Below are positions 40,492 through 52,342 of a stretch of DNA of 64,000 nt, piece after piece. Location: positions 310,001-374,000 of the forward strand of contig NC_060965.1 of NCBI RefSeq assembly GCF_910589235.1, written 5' to 3'. Origin of the DNA: Vespa crabro (taxonomy: Eukaryota; Arthropoda; Insecta; Hymenoptera; Vespidae). Within the stretch, counting starts at the first letter, position 1. Each line of letters begins with the position of its first letter. Under the pieces are notes generated by a model, which was given only the letters and a program-made list of their open reading frames with translations, had not been told where the DNA came from and did no database searches. Made by a program: the position numbers and the translations under genes.

Positions 40492-41807
40492 TTATGTATG
40501 TACGTATGTATGCGATGTAAGAGCTTTATCGAATAAATCTTTCTTATGGTTTATTTACCCGGGGAGTCTTGTGGTCATAAGAAGACGTTTATGCACCCAC
40601 TGCTGTTGTTCAAAATTCCATACATTTGCAGTACCATCTTTAGATCCAGAAATAAATCTTAAACCACTGTGAGCCCATTGAATACTATCAACGGTATCAG
40701 AATGTGCCTCTACTTCTAAAACTCTACGTGGTCCTTCGTCCCCTAACATTGCATAAACTCTCACATGGTGATCGGCTGAGCCTGCTGCCATGAAAGCTCC
40801 ACCAGGACTAAACGATGCACATATCATTTGAGCTTGGCCAGGTCTCATTTTTTCATGATATTGAATCGGCTTAGGTCTAAAAATTATATTAACCACATTT
40901 AATCATATTTGTCAATTAATAATTGATCTATCGTATACAATTGCTAACTTACTGAAATATTGCTCTTTCTTTTGGCTTTTTTGTATGAGACCAGAATGCA
41001 ACTGAACCATCTGTACTGGTGGATACCATATAATAAACACCATTACAAGAAATAGGACAGAAGTTAATAGATGTTATCATACCAGAGTGTCCAGACAAAA
41101 CAGCCACCTTAAAACATTAATATAAATTTAAATCAAAGACTTAAATCACTTATAAGATAAATAAGATGAAATTAATATTATAAATAAAATTTTTCTAGTA
41201 AGTAACTCTATTATATATTACATACAGGAGACATAGTTTGAAAACACCAGACTCTAAGTATCCGATCTAAACTGCCAGCTGCGAGTAACGTGTTATCGAA
41301 GTTTATTGCTATATCCATAATCTCGGCTGAAGCACCTCGAAATGTAGCTAATAGCCGACCATCTATAGAACTCCATACTTTAACAAGCAAATCATCTGCA
41401 CCAGTTACTATGTATTTTCCCGTTCGATCATACAAAACGCAATAAACTGCTGATAAATGTCCTAATGTATGTCGATAAAGTTGCATTTTACTATAAAATT
41501 TGGTTGGTATTGCTTCTTGACGACTCATAGGACCTGAGTTTTCTCTTCCTTGAAGAACACGCACTGATAGAAAAATAATATACACGTTATAAGATACTAT
41601 CAAGATAAAAGAATAAATCTAAAATTTTAATTGTAATGAATATATAAGATATGATAAAGCTCATTGCTTACCTATATTAGTCACTGATAAACTATAAGGA
41701 AGATCCATAAAAGGCTTTCCTCCTAATCTTCCAGAACAAGTAACGATACCACGTGTTCGACGGGATAGATCTGCCATATAAGAATATTTATTTAACGAAA
41801 TGTTTTG

Positions 41808-41840
<33 letters not shown>

Positions 41841-41921
41841 CAGGGTGGTACCTTCAACAGTGGTACTGAAAAAATAAGTCGAAAATTGTAGAGTACAGTT
41901 TTTGCGTAGAAGGTGACATTT

Positions 41922-41973
<52 letters not shown>

Positions 41974-43583
41974 TACTCTGGAATTTTCGACTCTCTGCTC
42001 GATTGTATCACTATTGCCAGAACGCTCTGCATAATATATCATATGTAAAATTAATGTATACCTTCGTGCGTACGTAATAAAGATTGTCTGCCTGCTCCAA
42101 GTAATGATACAACTCCTGGAATACATGGCGGTACCTCTTTTTCTAAAACCGGACCTATTCTTGCACATATTTGCAGCAAGTATTGCGATCCTATGTGAGG
42201 ATATTTCTTTTCCTGTTGATAATAATTGATTTGAATATTGTATTTGAAACAAATTGTTCTTTAAACCGAAAATTCATATCTTAAGAGTTTATAGAATGAC
42301 TAGACTATATACTTCTTAATTATATAAAGAATTAAATTTTTATAATGTTTAATAGTCGTTAATTAGAATAAAATTATAATTCTCTTTTAAATGGAAAAGC
42401 TTTTTATAATAATTTGGAAATAAAGTGACATTAACGAATAAAAAGATCGATTAAATCACGTCATTTAGGAAAAGGAAAAATGAGTTGAAAAAAATACGAT
42501 TATCGATAGTTCCCGCCAATATTTAAAATGAATTGTAAAGTAGTGCCTGGTATTAACCAATGAGCGCTCGAAAGAAGGAAGACATCCAATCTTGGCGTAG
42601 CACTCGTGCACGAGATCAAGTTCTATAAATAAGCCGTAGGCACGTATATTCATTGATCAGCTCACGCAAGATGGCTCAAAGCAAGCGACCATTGGCACAG
42701 GGAACAAAGTAGTGGGGAGAATCTTCCGCAATGGCGACGCTAACTCTAAAAGAATGGACGAGGAGTGGGATGGAAAAGGGGGTAGCGCCCCTCAGAAAGG
42801 GATGCACGTACTTCGATATTATTTCGGCCAACGATTTAACGACGACAGAGCTAAGGCACATATACGATGCGACGCGGTAACCTTAAATCTAGGCCCTTTG
42901 ACCGGGCGATTAGAGAGACTGATCTAATGAAAATCAAAGTCGCGCAATAGCGATGATGCTCGCTGTAATGTCGCGATGCACTCTTACCAATTCTTGGAAA
43001 CTTTGGCTATGCACATTTCCCTCCCAATCGAGTCTTTCTGGTAAAACCTGAAAGGAGAAAAAGAAAATATGACGAGGATCGATCGATCGTCGGATCGATA
43101 AGGTCGTACGAAGTGATTAATTTATGAAGAAAAATCAAGATCATCGACCCTGCAATTCTAATGTTTTGACAAGCAGAAACCACGTGCAAACCATGTGGGA
43201 GACGATTGCTATGTATAGTGTCAGTCCGGCAAAACGTCAACTCCGGACCAATCTCGTCTTACCTTCGCTCGCTCCAAATCGCGCTTCAGCGTCTGAAACA
43301 AACATACACGTTCTTTCGTTACGTTCGTCGCGTCGACGGTCGCTCGACGTTAAATTCGATCGAATACTCACCGTAGCAGCCTCGTGACATGGCCCTGCCG
43401 CGAGAAATTTTGCTATCAAGAAGTAGAGCTCTGAAAAGAACGAGTGAACGGCGATTAGAGGGGAACGAAGCGCACACACACGGCCACGGTTAGGCGGCTT
43501 TGCCGACGGTTATGCTCGCTTATCGCATCTCAATCGTTACCTGGTGCTATAGCAGACTCGTTTCTCGATACACTGGCATCCAT
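35173..43583 (-). CDS. BRWD3: Bromodomain and WD-repeat protein, BRWD3/PHIP homologue
   Basis: BRWD proteins read acetylated/methylated H3 and act as CUL4-DDB1 substrate receptors in the nucleus. Twenty-two exons in transcript order: 43541-43583, 43372-43430, 43263-43292, 42988-43047, 42062-42212, 41672-41770, 41226-41563, 40953-41107, 40559-40876, 39967-40384, 39634-39859, 39213-39537, 38926-39121, 38597-38845, 38282-38506, 37822-38200, 37285-37684, 36955-37182, 36687-36867, 36454-36610, 36219-36326, 35173-36083. They join in frame to 1751 aa. Order: ELYFLIAKFL start, GAGRQSLLRT, WD repeats about 147-557, the cryptic Tudor-like part with KVVGIKYIIRPPRLCCLKLA and YHDMPDVLDFLVLRQ, bromodomain 1 about 1110-1220 (NAEIFN), bromodomain 2 about 1275-1390 (SRNYNTNKRSRIYSM), and a charged disordered tail with a Glu run of about 15. 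Confidence 0.97.
36152..36174. repeat. (TA)n microsatellite in BRWD3 last intron
   Basis: A (TA)n run followed by a short CA/CG run lies between exons 36219-36326 and 35173-36083. Confidence 0.9.
40438..40486. repeat. (TA)n microsatellite in BRWD3 intron
   Basis: About 24 TA units lie between exons 40559-40876 and 39967-40384. Confidence 0.95.
41808..41992. repeat. Inverted repeat with poly(T) and poly(A); transposon-like remnant
   Basis: Within the BRWD3 intron between exons 42062-42212 and 41672-41770 there is a poly(T) (about 41808-41832), a TATACAGGGTGG motif (41839-41848 region) and a 21-nt arm at 41877-41897. Then comes a poly(A) of about 48 (41923-41971) and the inverted copy of the arm at 41972-41992 (19 of 21 matching). 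Homopolymers plus inverted arms suggest a degenerate mobile element, but no coding remnant or target-site duplication is visible. Confidence 0.55.
42549..42960 (+). promoter_or_regulatory. Promoter-like cluster inside a BRWD3 intron
   Basis: On the plus strand, within the 775-bp intron of BRWD3 (42213-42987), stand a CCAAT box (about 42557), a TATAAATA box (about 42624-42631), an initiator-like TCATT about 28 nt further, and an ATG at 42671 that opens a 13-codon frame. GC- and CpG-richer DNA follows to about 42960. It may be an antisense promoter or simply part of the open chromatin at the BRWD3 5' end. No protein-coding continuation is recognised. Confidence 0.3.
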
Positions 43584-44971
43584 TTCGTATGGCGAATCCA
43601 TCGTTATTCACTCACGGACGTAAAGAAAGATTTATTTTTTTCGGGTCATAGCGTGGCGATAACCATTTCGGATTTCATTTTCTCTCGCGAGATCTCGACC
43701 GCGAGACGCACACGCACGCTCACCTCCTCGACGGAAAGTAGTACCCCCGCCTCCTCGACTTCCCCTCTATGCCTCTCCTCCCTTCCACTCCAACTGACGA
43801 ATAGCAAAGCAGCTATCCAGGGATGTATTTCTTATCCTTCGAGACCCTCACCTTCCTTATCGCCTTTTTTTTTTATTCTTTTCTATTTTTTTTTTTTTTC
43901 TTTCTTTTCCTTTTTTTCTTTTTTTCTTTATCTCTTTTTGTTTCCTTTCTTTACTCATTTACGATCAGATCTTTCTTTCACCTTCATGATCCTGTGTTTT
44001 TCGTTAAGTTCCTCGCAGCTCGTGCGACTCTTTTTAACCATATTTTCAACATTTCTCTTCCCTTTGTGATAAACAATAATTACGGACGAAGGATATATAC
44101 TCGTATACACATACACGATGTGATTTTTGTGTGGATGTGCTCATGCTATTTACACGTAGTAGTGTAAACGCTTGCAAGATAGATTATTGGGCTAAACATC
44201 TCGCGATATGGGTAATGTTTTGATACATTAGCGTGCACTCATTTCTAAATGATTTACAAATAACATAATCCATATGTGCTTTCAATGGATTTATACGACG
44301 TTTCATGTTCCTTTATTAAACTTGAAGAATTAAAAGAGAAAGTAAATGAAGAGGAAGAAAAGAACTTTTTTTCGTTCATTAAATTACCCTATTTCGTCTT
44401 ACGTCCAATTTATTGTGCAATGCCAACTTCTATGACCGAGGTTCTTCGATTGACGCCATTATTTTAAAAACGAAAACTTTCGAACGATAGTCATATGAAA
44501 TCATAGTACAATACCGCACGGATCGAAAGATCGAAAAGATAAAAATATTAATTTTAATACTAAAGTAGATGAATATATGTCGAATAATACATGCACATCT
44601 CTAACAATTAAGTGACACATTTCACAATATCATTGACTGTGCTTCGTCATTGATAAAGCAAAAACTCGAAAATAAATATTGAGATGGAAATAATTATTTT
44701 GTTATGCAAAAAAAATTAATAATTTTAGAAAGATGACATTGATATAATCCAGTCTGTGCTTGATACGTATTAAAAGATTTATTACGTGAGGTTACTTTAG
44801 GTTAGATTTTTTATAACTATGTACGTGTACATGTATTTAAAACGTGCACTTTTTTGTTGGTAAGAAAGAAAAATGAAAATGTCGATAATAAAAGAATGAA
44901 AGACTTTATAATCAATTATATGTTTCCTAATGTAAGCCAGAAGTGCATACGTGCTATTCTTGTTACACACG

Positions 44972-45009
<38 letters not shown>

Positions 45010-46082
45010 CGTGTATTTTGCCATTTGATTGTAGAAAAGAAATAAACAAATTATGCTAATGTAAATTATAATAATTTGGATAAAGTATACAATCATTATA
45101 CTCGTTATACCTTATTAGAAACATTTTTGCTGAAAAGTGTTATATCATTAATGACGTAATCCTTTCCCTCTGAAAATGTGAAAAAATGATTAAGCGATTA
45201 ATGTTATTGTCGCTCATGGCAAACAATTATTTAACCTTTTTTGTTATCACGTAATAGTTTGCCTCGATTACAATTATAATCTGATCGTAATTTGATGTTA
45301 ATCCGCTTAGACGTGTCGATCATCTTTGCATGATTAAGAGTTGAAGAAGGTAAAAGAAAGAAAAAAAAGAAAAAGAAAAAAAAATCATTATGAGGTAGAT
45401 ATTCAAGATGGTTGCTGCGAAACTTGAAACAAACTCGAAATCGTACATGTTGCGCGTGATCATTTGCCGAGCTCTTCTCGTTTCCCAAGATGTTTCAATG
45501 AAATTAATAATGAATCAATGCGATTTAATGCGAAATATAAAAGGCGATTTATAGTCGAACGTTTTGTATATTCAAAATGTCTTTATATTCTATGATGATG
45601 CAAGTATTTAATGAACTTACGAAAAGGCTGATCGAAGATGTGTCGATAGGATAAAATTTGGTGTAAAAATTTCTGCTAATTAATGTGTATTATATCATTT
45701 GATAAAATTTCATAATTCACAAATTAAATTTTGCATAAGTGATCACATGAATATCATTAATTTTTTTCTATTCGACATTGAAAGAAATAGTGTAAAATTG
45801 TTTATGATAACGTACTTTTAAGTAAAAATTGGACTAACTTATCTATAATAAACGTAATCAACTGTCTCTAAATGAGGCTTTAGTTGATAGTGTAACCTTT
45901 AAAAATTTCTTCCAACAGTGTCGACAATTTTAGTGTCTTACAAAAACTATTCAGGTACTTGCATGCAACAAATAATTTTGTTAAATAAATTAAATGTTCA
46001 GCTTTTATTACGTGTTCCAAATTATTAATTTATTTATTTAGCAAAATAATAATGTTTGTGATTTAAGATTCAAAAACATACC
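43584..46082. promoter_or_regulatory. Divergent region between BRWD3 and DHDDS
   Basis: The left part (43584-43850) is CpG-rich and probably holds the BRWD3 5' UTR and promoter. A T-rich pyrimidine stretch lies at about 43866-43970 and TA/TG repeats at about 44968-45010. The right 1 kb is AT-rich and should hold the DHDDS promoter. No exon is recognised; an open frame at 44276-44467 has no family resemblance. Confidence 0.5.
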
Positions 46083-47343
46083 ATGTCTTGGATAAGAGAA
46101 AGTACGTTAAATTGTCTTCAGTACTTAGCTGTAAAGATTTTAAAAAGTGGTCAAATTCCTAAACATGTAGCATTTATTATGGATGGAAATAGAAGATATG
46201 CTAATAAAAATCATCTTGAAAAGATAAGTGGACACACGCAAGGGTATGCATATGTTATAAGAAAAAAAAAAAACATTAAATTATATATTGTATTAATGAA
46301 ATAATTCATCTAATTTTTATGAATGATTAGGTTTCACAAATTAGCAGAAACTCTACAGTGGTGTTTAGACCTTGGTATTCCAGAAGTAACAGTTTATGCA
46401 TTTAGTATAGAAAATTTTAAAAGGTCCAAGGAAGAGGTCAGTGGACTTATGGAACTTGCTAGACAAAAATTTCAAAGTTTGTTAGATGAGAAGTAATTAT
46501 CTTTTTTTTTTTTTATATATACACATATATATAATATTTCTAATACCGTTAGGATTGATGATTATTCCATTGAAATTATTATGAAGCACAATTTAGAATT
46601 GTTTTGTTATCTTTAGAGAAAAGTTGATGGAACACGGTATATGCGTGCGTATTATAGGAAATTTAGAATTACTTCCGGAGGATCTACGTAAATTAGTGGC
46701 AGAAGCTATAGTCATTACCAAAAATAATAATAAAGCATTCCTTAATATTGCCTTTGCTTATACATGTAAGTATATGTTATTAGTTATCAAGAAGAATAAT
46801 TCGTTTCAACGGTGTGTTACTTATGATTTGTTTAGCAAGAGACGAAATGACACATGCAATTAAAGATATATTAAGAGGTATTAATGACGCGGATCTTCTA
46901 CCAGAAGATATAAACGAAGATCTTATTTCCAAGTGTTTGTACACTTATAATTCCCCAAATCCTGATTTACTTATTCGTACTTCTGGAGAAATTCGTCTTA
47001 GTGATTTTCTTATATGGCAGGTAAACTCTACAGACGTCGTATTATTTTCATCTTATTTTATTTATTAATTATTCCATGATCATCCAAATGTTTGCAGGTT
47101 AGTAACAGTTGCATCTATTTCGTTGATGTATTATGGCCTGAATTCAGTGCTTGGGATTTACTTGGTGCAATCTTTTATTATCAAAGATGTTATACAAATT
47201 TACAAACTATTGCAAAAGCACAAAATATAACTAATTATAATAGCAGAGTTACTAATTATCTTAATAAATTATATCACGAACGGCAGACTATGCTGCAAAA
47301 TATATGTGCTTCAGAAATTCTAGCATACAATGGAAATAAATGA
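46083..47343 (+). CDS. DHDDS: Dehydrodolichyl diphosphate synthase catalytic subunit
   Basis: DHDDS is a cis-prenyltransferase. With NgBR (NUS1) at the ER it adds isopentenyl units to farnesyl diphosphate to make dehydrodolichyl diphosphate for N-glycosylation. Exons 46083-46243, 46331-46492, 46617-46765, 46836-47020 and 47098-47343 join to 300 aa (human 333). Signature elements are AFIMDGNRRYAN (Asp34 being the Mg-binding residue), GHTQGFHKLAETLQWC, VTVYAFSIENFKR and RTSGEIRLSDFLIWQ (205-219). WPEFSAWDLLGAIFYYQ follows. Human DHDDS has no RxG motif at its C terminus because NgBR supplies it, and the same appears to hold here. The start ATG fits the family MSWI N terminus. Confidence 0.96.
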
Positions 47344-47597
47344 TCCAAAAATAGAGTATATACAATTATCCACCAAAAATATAATTATACAGAGGAACAA
47401 AAAAAAATATGTTTTTCATCTTATTTATTTTCCTTATAACTATTTTGTTGATATTTGTATTTATTTTTATTCAATTTTTTTCTCAAAAATCTTTAATCAC
47501 GCAATATATACGTTTTATTTATTTGTGATTTTATGGTCAAATATCTGTATAATGGGAAATAATATTAATAGAGAATTACAAAAAATTATAGCCAGGT

Positions 47598-47603
47598 AAT
47601 AAA
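47598..47603 (+). terminator. Poly(A) signal AATAAA, probable for DHDDS
   Basis: It lies about 255 bp after the DHDDS stop codon. A second AATAAA-like A-rich site follows within 40 bp. Confidence 0.4.
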
Positions 47604-47977
47604 TTGACAATTACAATTGGTTAGTCATGTGTATAAATAAATGTTAATACAATCTTAAATAACTTTTAGCATATATGTACACAACTGCGTAAAACTAAAA
47701 ACTCAGGGATGTATTAATGTAAAATATTACACATTACACAAAGAGATATTTTTATTATATTAGATATTAAAAACAAATTTCACTTTTCAATATGTGGCAT
47801 CTTATTTCTTCAGTATTATATATGATAATAGTTGATGAAAGTGATATTTTTGTATAACTTTTAATACACTGCATTTGTTCACTTTTGATAAAATTACATT
47901 CCTCAATAGTTTCGATTAATTTCTCATATTCCATAAATTTTTTAATATCTTACTACTTTCTTTTGATAGTAGGCAGA

Positions 47978-47978
<1 letters not shown>

Positions 47979-48049
<71 letters not shown>
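47979..48049. repeat. (AAT)n microsatellite
   Basis: About 23 AAT units lie between the convergent 3' ends of DHDDS and Hook. Confidence 0.95.
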
Positions 48050-48053
<4 letters not shown>

Positions 48054-48464
48054 TGTTTTAAATAAAACTTAATTATTATTTATGTATAATTATGGAAACC
48101 TTTTAATAATGATATACTTTGACAAAAATTCAATATTGAAAGCTCTAATACATTTGTAGTAAATATGGAGATTGTGATACTTGTACTATATAGATGGTAT
48201 ATTTAATTTTTAGCACAAAATGATAATATCTTATTATTAAATTTTACAATATTTACAATAAATAATTTTACATATTATGTTATATCTGTACATGTATATA
48301 CATATGAATGTAATATTTATAATAAAATAAATTACATCTGTGTGTAATCTGTAAATAAATATATAAATACATTCGTATAATGTATAAATCACATAAAATA
48401 AAATTATATATTAAATCTAGTATTACGCTAAAAACTTTTCAATAAGGTATATTTTGTCTCATTT

Positions 48465-50573
48465 TCACTTAGAATTAAATTGCGGATAACGTCGTGCCGA
48501 GGGTTGTCTTTGCCTGGCAAGAAAGGATTGCCCTTGTCCCGAGCTAAGTGCTACAAGATGTTGATCTAATGCTTCCCTATGAGAAGACAACCCTAAACGA
48601 TAAAATGCTGATATCATTAACTTTTCTTCCATTTCTCTGACCATTTTGGATTCTTTCAATGATCTTTCCATATCTTCAATTATTTTACGTTGTTCTAAAA
48701 TTTGATTACGTAAGACAACAATTTCAGAAGGGGAAGAATTATTTTGCTTAGGATCTAAACTTTTTATAACACTTTTTGCTTTCTCAATGTACTTCTTATA
48801 ACGTTCTTCGAGTGCTGCGTTATCATATTCACGTCGTGTCAATTTTTCTTGCAATGTAAAGGCTTTCTGTTTCTGACTCTGTAATGCATTATCTCGATCC
48901 TCAATTTGTAATACCAAACGGTCTCGTTCTACTTGTGCTCTTCTCAATTCATCCTGCAATTGTGTTATTTTTTGTTGTAGCGTAATATTATAATTTTTAA
49001 CATCGGTACTAGATTGATTCCCAATTGCTTCTTCCAATTTATTTTCTAATTCAATTATCCTCTGATTAGCTTCATGATTTTGTCCTCTGAGAGTATTTAA
49101 TTGTTCTTCAGAATGTTCAAGTAGCGCTTGCACGGTAGGTAATTTATCTTCATTACCTTTTTCTGTTAATTTTAATATTTTATTCTCATATTGTAAAAAT
49201 AATCTCTCTTTAATATCAAACGGAATCATTTCTGTACTATCTACCGCATCATCTGATACAGGCTTAGAAACATTTTCTGCTGCTTGTAATTGCGTACACT
49301 TTAATTCCTCATTTGTTTCTTTCAAAGCATCTCGTTCTATGATTAATCTATCTCTTTCTCTTTGGACGGAACTCAATTTTGCCTCCATCTTTTTCCCTTG
49401 AAATTCGAGTCGATCACATTTATTACTTTGTTCATCTAACTTGTGACTAACTTCTGCAAGTTGCTGTTTACACAGTTCCAAATGATTGCGCAACATCCCA
49501 GCTCGTTTTATCTCCTCCTCATAATCAATCTTGGCTTGTAAGTATTCCATATTTTTTTCTTCTAAAATTTTTACCTGTCGCCTCAGATCGCTCAGATCTT
49601 CCATCTTTTTTTTGTAAGAATCTATAGTAAGTTCGTACTTTGCTACTTTGTCTGCCGTTTCGCGTAATGCATCTACTTCATCTTTTAGGATATTGGCTTC
49701 GTCCGCTGATTTTTGTAAATCTTCTTGCTTAGTCTGCAATTCTAATACCTCTTTCTCTAACAGTTCTATCTTTAATCTATAATCATCCCTAGAGGTCTCC
49801 AATTTAAATACTTCATCTTTGAGAGCTTCTACCTGTTTTCGAAGACTAGAATATTTTAAAATAGAACCTGAATCTTCAGGATTTTCAAATTCGTCCAATC
49901 TTTCTTGAAGTTTCTTATTTTCAGCGATTAATCCTACTTTTTCTTCCTGAAGAAGAGAAAGTTGTTGATCAAGTTCATGGCATCTTTGTTCTAATTGTTC
50001 TTTCATATCAACTGCTATTTGCAATTCTGACAATAATCTTTGTTGAGCACCATCCGTTGCGTCTAATGATTCAAAGTTAAGACTGGTGCCCAAGCTTAAT
50101 CTAGGACCATGCATACTACTTTCCAATGTTTGAATACTTTGCATTATAGCTTGTTGCACGGACTCCTCCATACTCATAATTCTGGTTATATATTGTTGCT
50201 TCTGATTGCAGTTTACAGCACACCCAAGAATAAGTTGCAATAAACGACATAATTCGTCTCTGTCGCAGTGCTCTCCTATCTTACCAGCATCCGGCTTTAC
50301 ATAGCCTGACAATTGTTGATTCAAACACTCTATATAATATTCCATGACAGCTTCAATAATTTTTTTAAGATTACTGACTTTGAGACGCCAATTAGAATTA
50401 ACATCTGTCTTAATTTTTGCCCGCCAAACTGCTGTAAACCATTCTGGTGCTATTTGAGCTAGAACTTCGGCCAACGCAACACCATCACTTATATCTTCTA
50501 GCGATGAATGAGCAGCTTGAAGATCAAAGGTATCTAACCATTTGATCAAGCAAATTATCTGCTGATCACCCAT
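48465..50573 (-). CDS. Hook: Protein Hook homologue, dynein activating adaptor
   Basis: Hook proteins link dynein-dynactin to endosomes (with FTS and FHIP) and activate motility; Drosophila hook affects endocytic trafficking. The 702-aa protein (human HOOK3 718) has the N-terminal HOOK domain at about 1-150 (IKWLDTFDL, LEDISDGVALAEVLAQIAPEWF, DRDELCRLLQLILGCAVNC). A long coiled coil follows at about 165-640, then a less structured C terminus with SFLARQRQPSARRYP. The reading frame is uninterrupted over 2109 bp, so the gene has no coding intron. The start lies at the conserved domain edge. It is divergent from the small gene at 51330. Confidence 0.97.
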   Translation of the reverse strand: MGDQQIICLIKWLDTFDLQAAHSSLEDISDGVALAEVLAQIAPEWFTAVWRAKIKTDVNSNWRLKVSNLKKIIEAVMEYYIECLNQQLSGYVKPDAGKIGEHCDRDELCRLLQLILGCAVNCNQKQQYITRIMSMEESVQQAIMQSIQTLESSMHGPRLSLGTSLNFESLDATDGAQQRLLSELQIAVDMKEQLEQRCHELDQQLSLLQEEKVGLIAENKKLQERLDEFENPEDSGSILKYSSLRKQVEALKDEVFKLETSRDDYRLKIELLEKEVLELQTKQEDLQKSADEANILKDEVDALRETADKVAKYELTIDSYKKKMEDLSDLRRQVKILEEKNMEYLQAKIDYEEEIKRAGMLRNHLELCKQQLAEVSHKLDEQSNKCDRLEFQGKKMEAKLSSVQRERDRLIIERDALKETNEELKCTQLQAAENVSKPVSDDAVDSTEMIPFDIKERLFLQYENKILKLTEKGNEDKLPTVQALLEHSEEQLNTLRGQNHEANQRIIELENKLEEAIGNQSSTDVKNYNITLQQKITQLQDELRRAQVERDRLVLQIEDRDNALQSQKQKAFTLQEKLTRREYDNAALEERYKKYIEKAKSVIKSLDPKQNNSSPSEIVVLRNQILEQRKIIEDMERSLKESKMVREMEEKLMISAFYRLGLSSHREALDQHLVALSSGQGQSFLARQRQPSARRYPQFNSK

Positions 50574-51329
50574 CTTTCAGGACAACTATCCAATAAAACG
50601 TAATCCTTGGAAATCCTTATTGTATGTTTAGTGCAAATGAATTATTCCATATGTATTGAAAAGACAACATACATATAATAAATAATAACACGAAGGAAAA
50701 GCAATTTATTCGCTGTATATATAATAAAAACTCTTGACATAGATCTATGTTATAGATAATGATTGTTTGATATCAAACAGATACGAAAAAAAAAAAAAAA
50801 GAAAACAATAGAAATAAAAGACAAACTTTACTATTTGTTTAACTTATTAAAAAATGTACTGCACGTCATCTTTAGAACAGCAAACGTTCAGACAGGCAAC
50901 GTGTATCGAAGCACAGTGGCAAAACCGAAACACTGTTACCATATTTTTCCCATCAAAATTTCTGGAATTCTTTATATCTGAAAAGTTCTTCAATAAAATG
51001 GCCATAAATTTTTTAACCAAACATTAATATGATTTAATTATGAAATAGATAAATGCAAATTTTTAAAACAATTTCATTTCTCACAACATTATGGATCGAA
51101 GTAGCGTATCTTTTTATAGCTAGGTATATTAAGCAATCTTAACGTGGCAGCAATGGCATGTTCAACCGTCGTAATAATTGTTCTTTGTTTAAAAAGTTTA
51201 CTAACATCCATTATCATTATACGATAAAAATAACGTATCTCAACGTATATCGAGTAACTGATTTAAAAAAAGAAGAAAAAAAAAAAGGAATCATGTTACA
51301 ACTCTTTAATCATTATTTAGTTCTATGAC
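50574..51329. promoter_or_regulatory. Divergent promoter of Hook and the small coiled-coil gene
   Basis: A 756-bp interval between two divergent start codons. A CCAAT is visible at about 50589-50593. No other site is convincing; an open frame at 50763-50981 is not supported. Confidence 0.45.
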
Positions 51330-52300
51330 ATGGAAGAAATAGAATCTATAAAAGTGTTATTACAGAAAAGAAGAAATATTTATCATGAAAAGTACGAAAA
51401 TGATACGAAAAAACAGATAGAGGAACATAATAATTTAATGAAGCAATTGACAACTTTACGAGGTAATTGAAGTTTGTTTTTTCTTTTTTTGTTGAATAAG
51501 GTAACAAATGTTTTTTTAACATTTTTCCTGTAGTATGATATAGGATAATGACTCATATTTATGCGTTTTCAGAAGAAAGTGCGCAATGTCAAGAAACCAT
51601 CGGTAAGAATTGCATTAATTTAATTACAAATGAGAATGCAGTAAAGAAATTATTATATGATTCAAAACATGTACCGGGTTTACCAATATCTCATGACTGT
51701 CATCAGTATGTTTAATGCTATTACGTATAATTTTTATTACAAAAGTATCTTTCTTCGATATTTATATTTATTATAACATTGTGTGTTTAGACAATCCATA
51801 GAATTTTTCTCAAGTGCTTTAGACTTTCTAAATAACTTTCAAGCATCTGACGGACCTTTAGAAATCTTACAAAAGGATAATGTTGATACTGATAAATTAA
51901 ATAATGATATTGTAAGTAAAAATATATTAGTCATATAAACATAACTCTATCATCATATTGATTTTGATTTTGTAGGTAGCATGTACCAACCATATAAGCA
52001 ATGAATTTTATAAAGCAAAATCTGCATTTCTGCATGTAGAAAAAGTCAGAAATAATATTGAAGTGCTATGTGATTTTGGCTCTATTTCTGACGGTAACTT
52101 TTTTCTTTCATACTTATTTTTTTTTTTTTTTTTTTGTATATATTTGACAAATGTAATCATGTATAAAAATATTTATATATAATTGTGTGTATATAATAAT
52201 TTTATGTCATATATCTACATATACATATATAATATACTTTTTATATTTTTGGGGATTTTTATTAGATGAAAATGCAGAGTTAAGTGTATCTGATTCATAA
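51330..52300 (+). CDS. Small coiled-coil protein of unknown function
   Basis: I do not recognise this gene. Five exons, 51330-51462, 51573-51705, 51791-51911, 51976-52093 and 52266-52300, join in frame to 179 aa with canonical GT-AG borders (donors GTAATT, GTATGT, GTAAGT, GTAACT). The N-terminal about 50 residues are charged and heptad-like (starting MEEIESIKVLLQKRRN), fitting a coiled coil. The middle contains FFSSALDFLNNF and the end is acidic (DDENAELSVSDS). There is no signal peptide or membrane segment. It faces FBF1 tail to tail with only 85 bp between stop codons. In-frame joining of five exons is the main evidence that it is real; a small subunit of a cytoskeletal or kinetochore-type complex is conceivable but unproven. 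Confidence 0.75.
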
Positions 52301-52336
52301 TCTATTGACCTCATATGCAAGGTATGTAATTTTTCT

Positions 52337-52342
52337 AATAAA
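52337..52342 (+). terminator. Poly(A) signal AATAAA for the small coiled-coil gene
   Basis: It lies 37 bp after the stop codon and 44 bp before the FBF1 stop codon on the other strand, so the two 3' ends probably overlap. Confidence 0.45.

Larger units (their letters stand above)
47344..48464. other. Gap between convergent DHDDS and Hook; 3' UTRs
   Basis: An AATAAA on plus at 47598-47603 could end DHDDS transcripts. A long (AAT)n array lies at about 47979-48049. The rest is AT-rich with no coding sign. Confidence 0.6.

Noticed and set aside
44276..44467. Plus-strand 63-codon frame in the BRWD3-DHDDS interval.
   Set aside because: No domain and no splice context; such length is expected by chance in a 2.5 kb interval.
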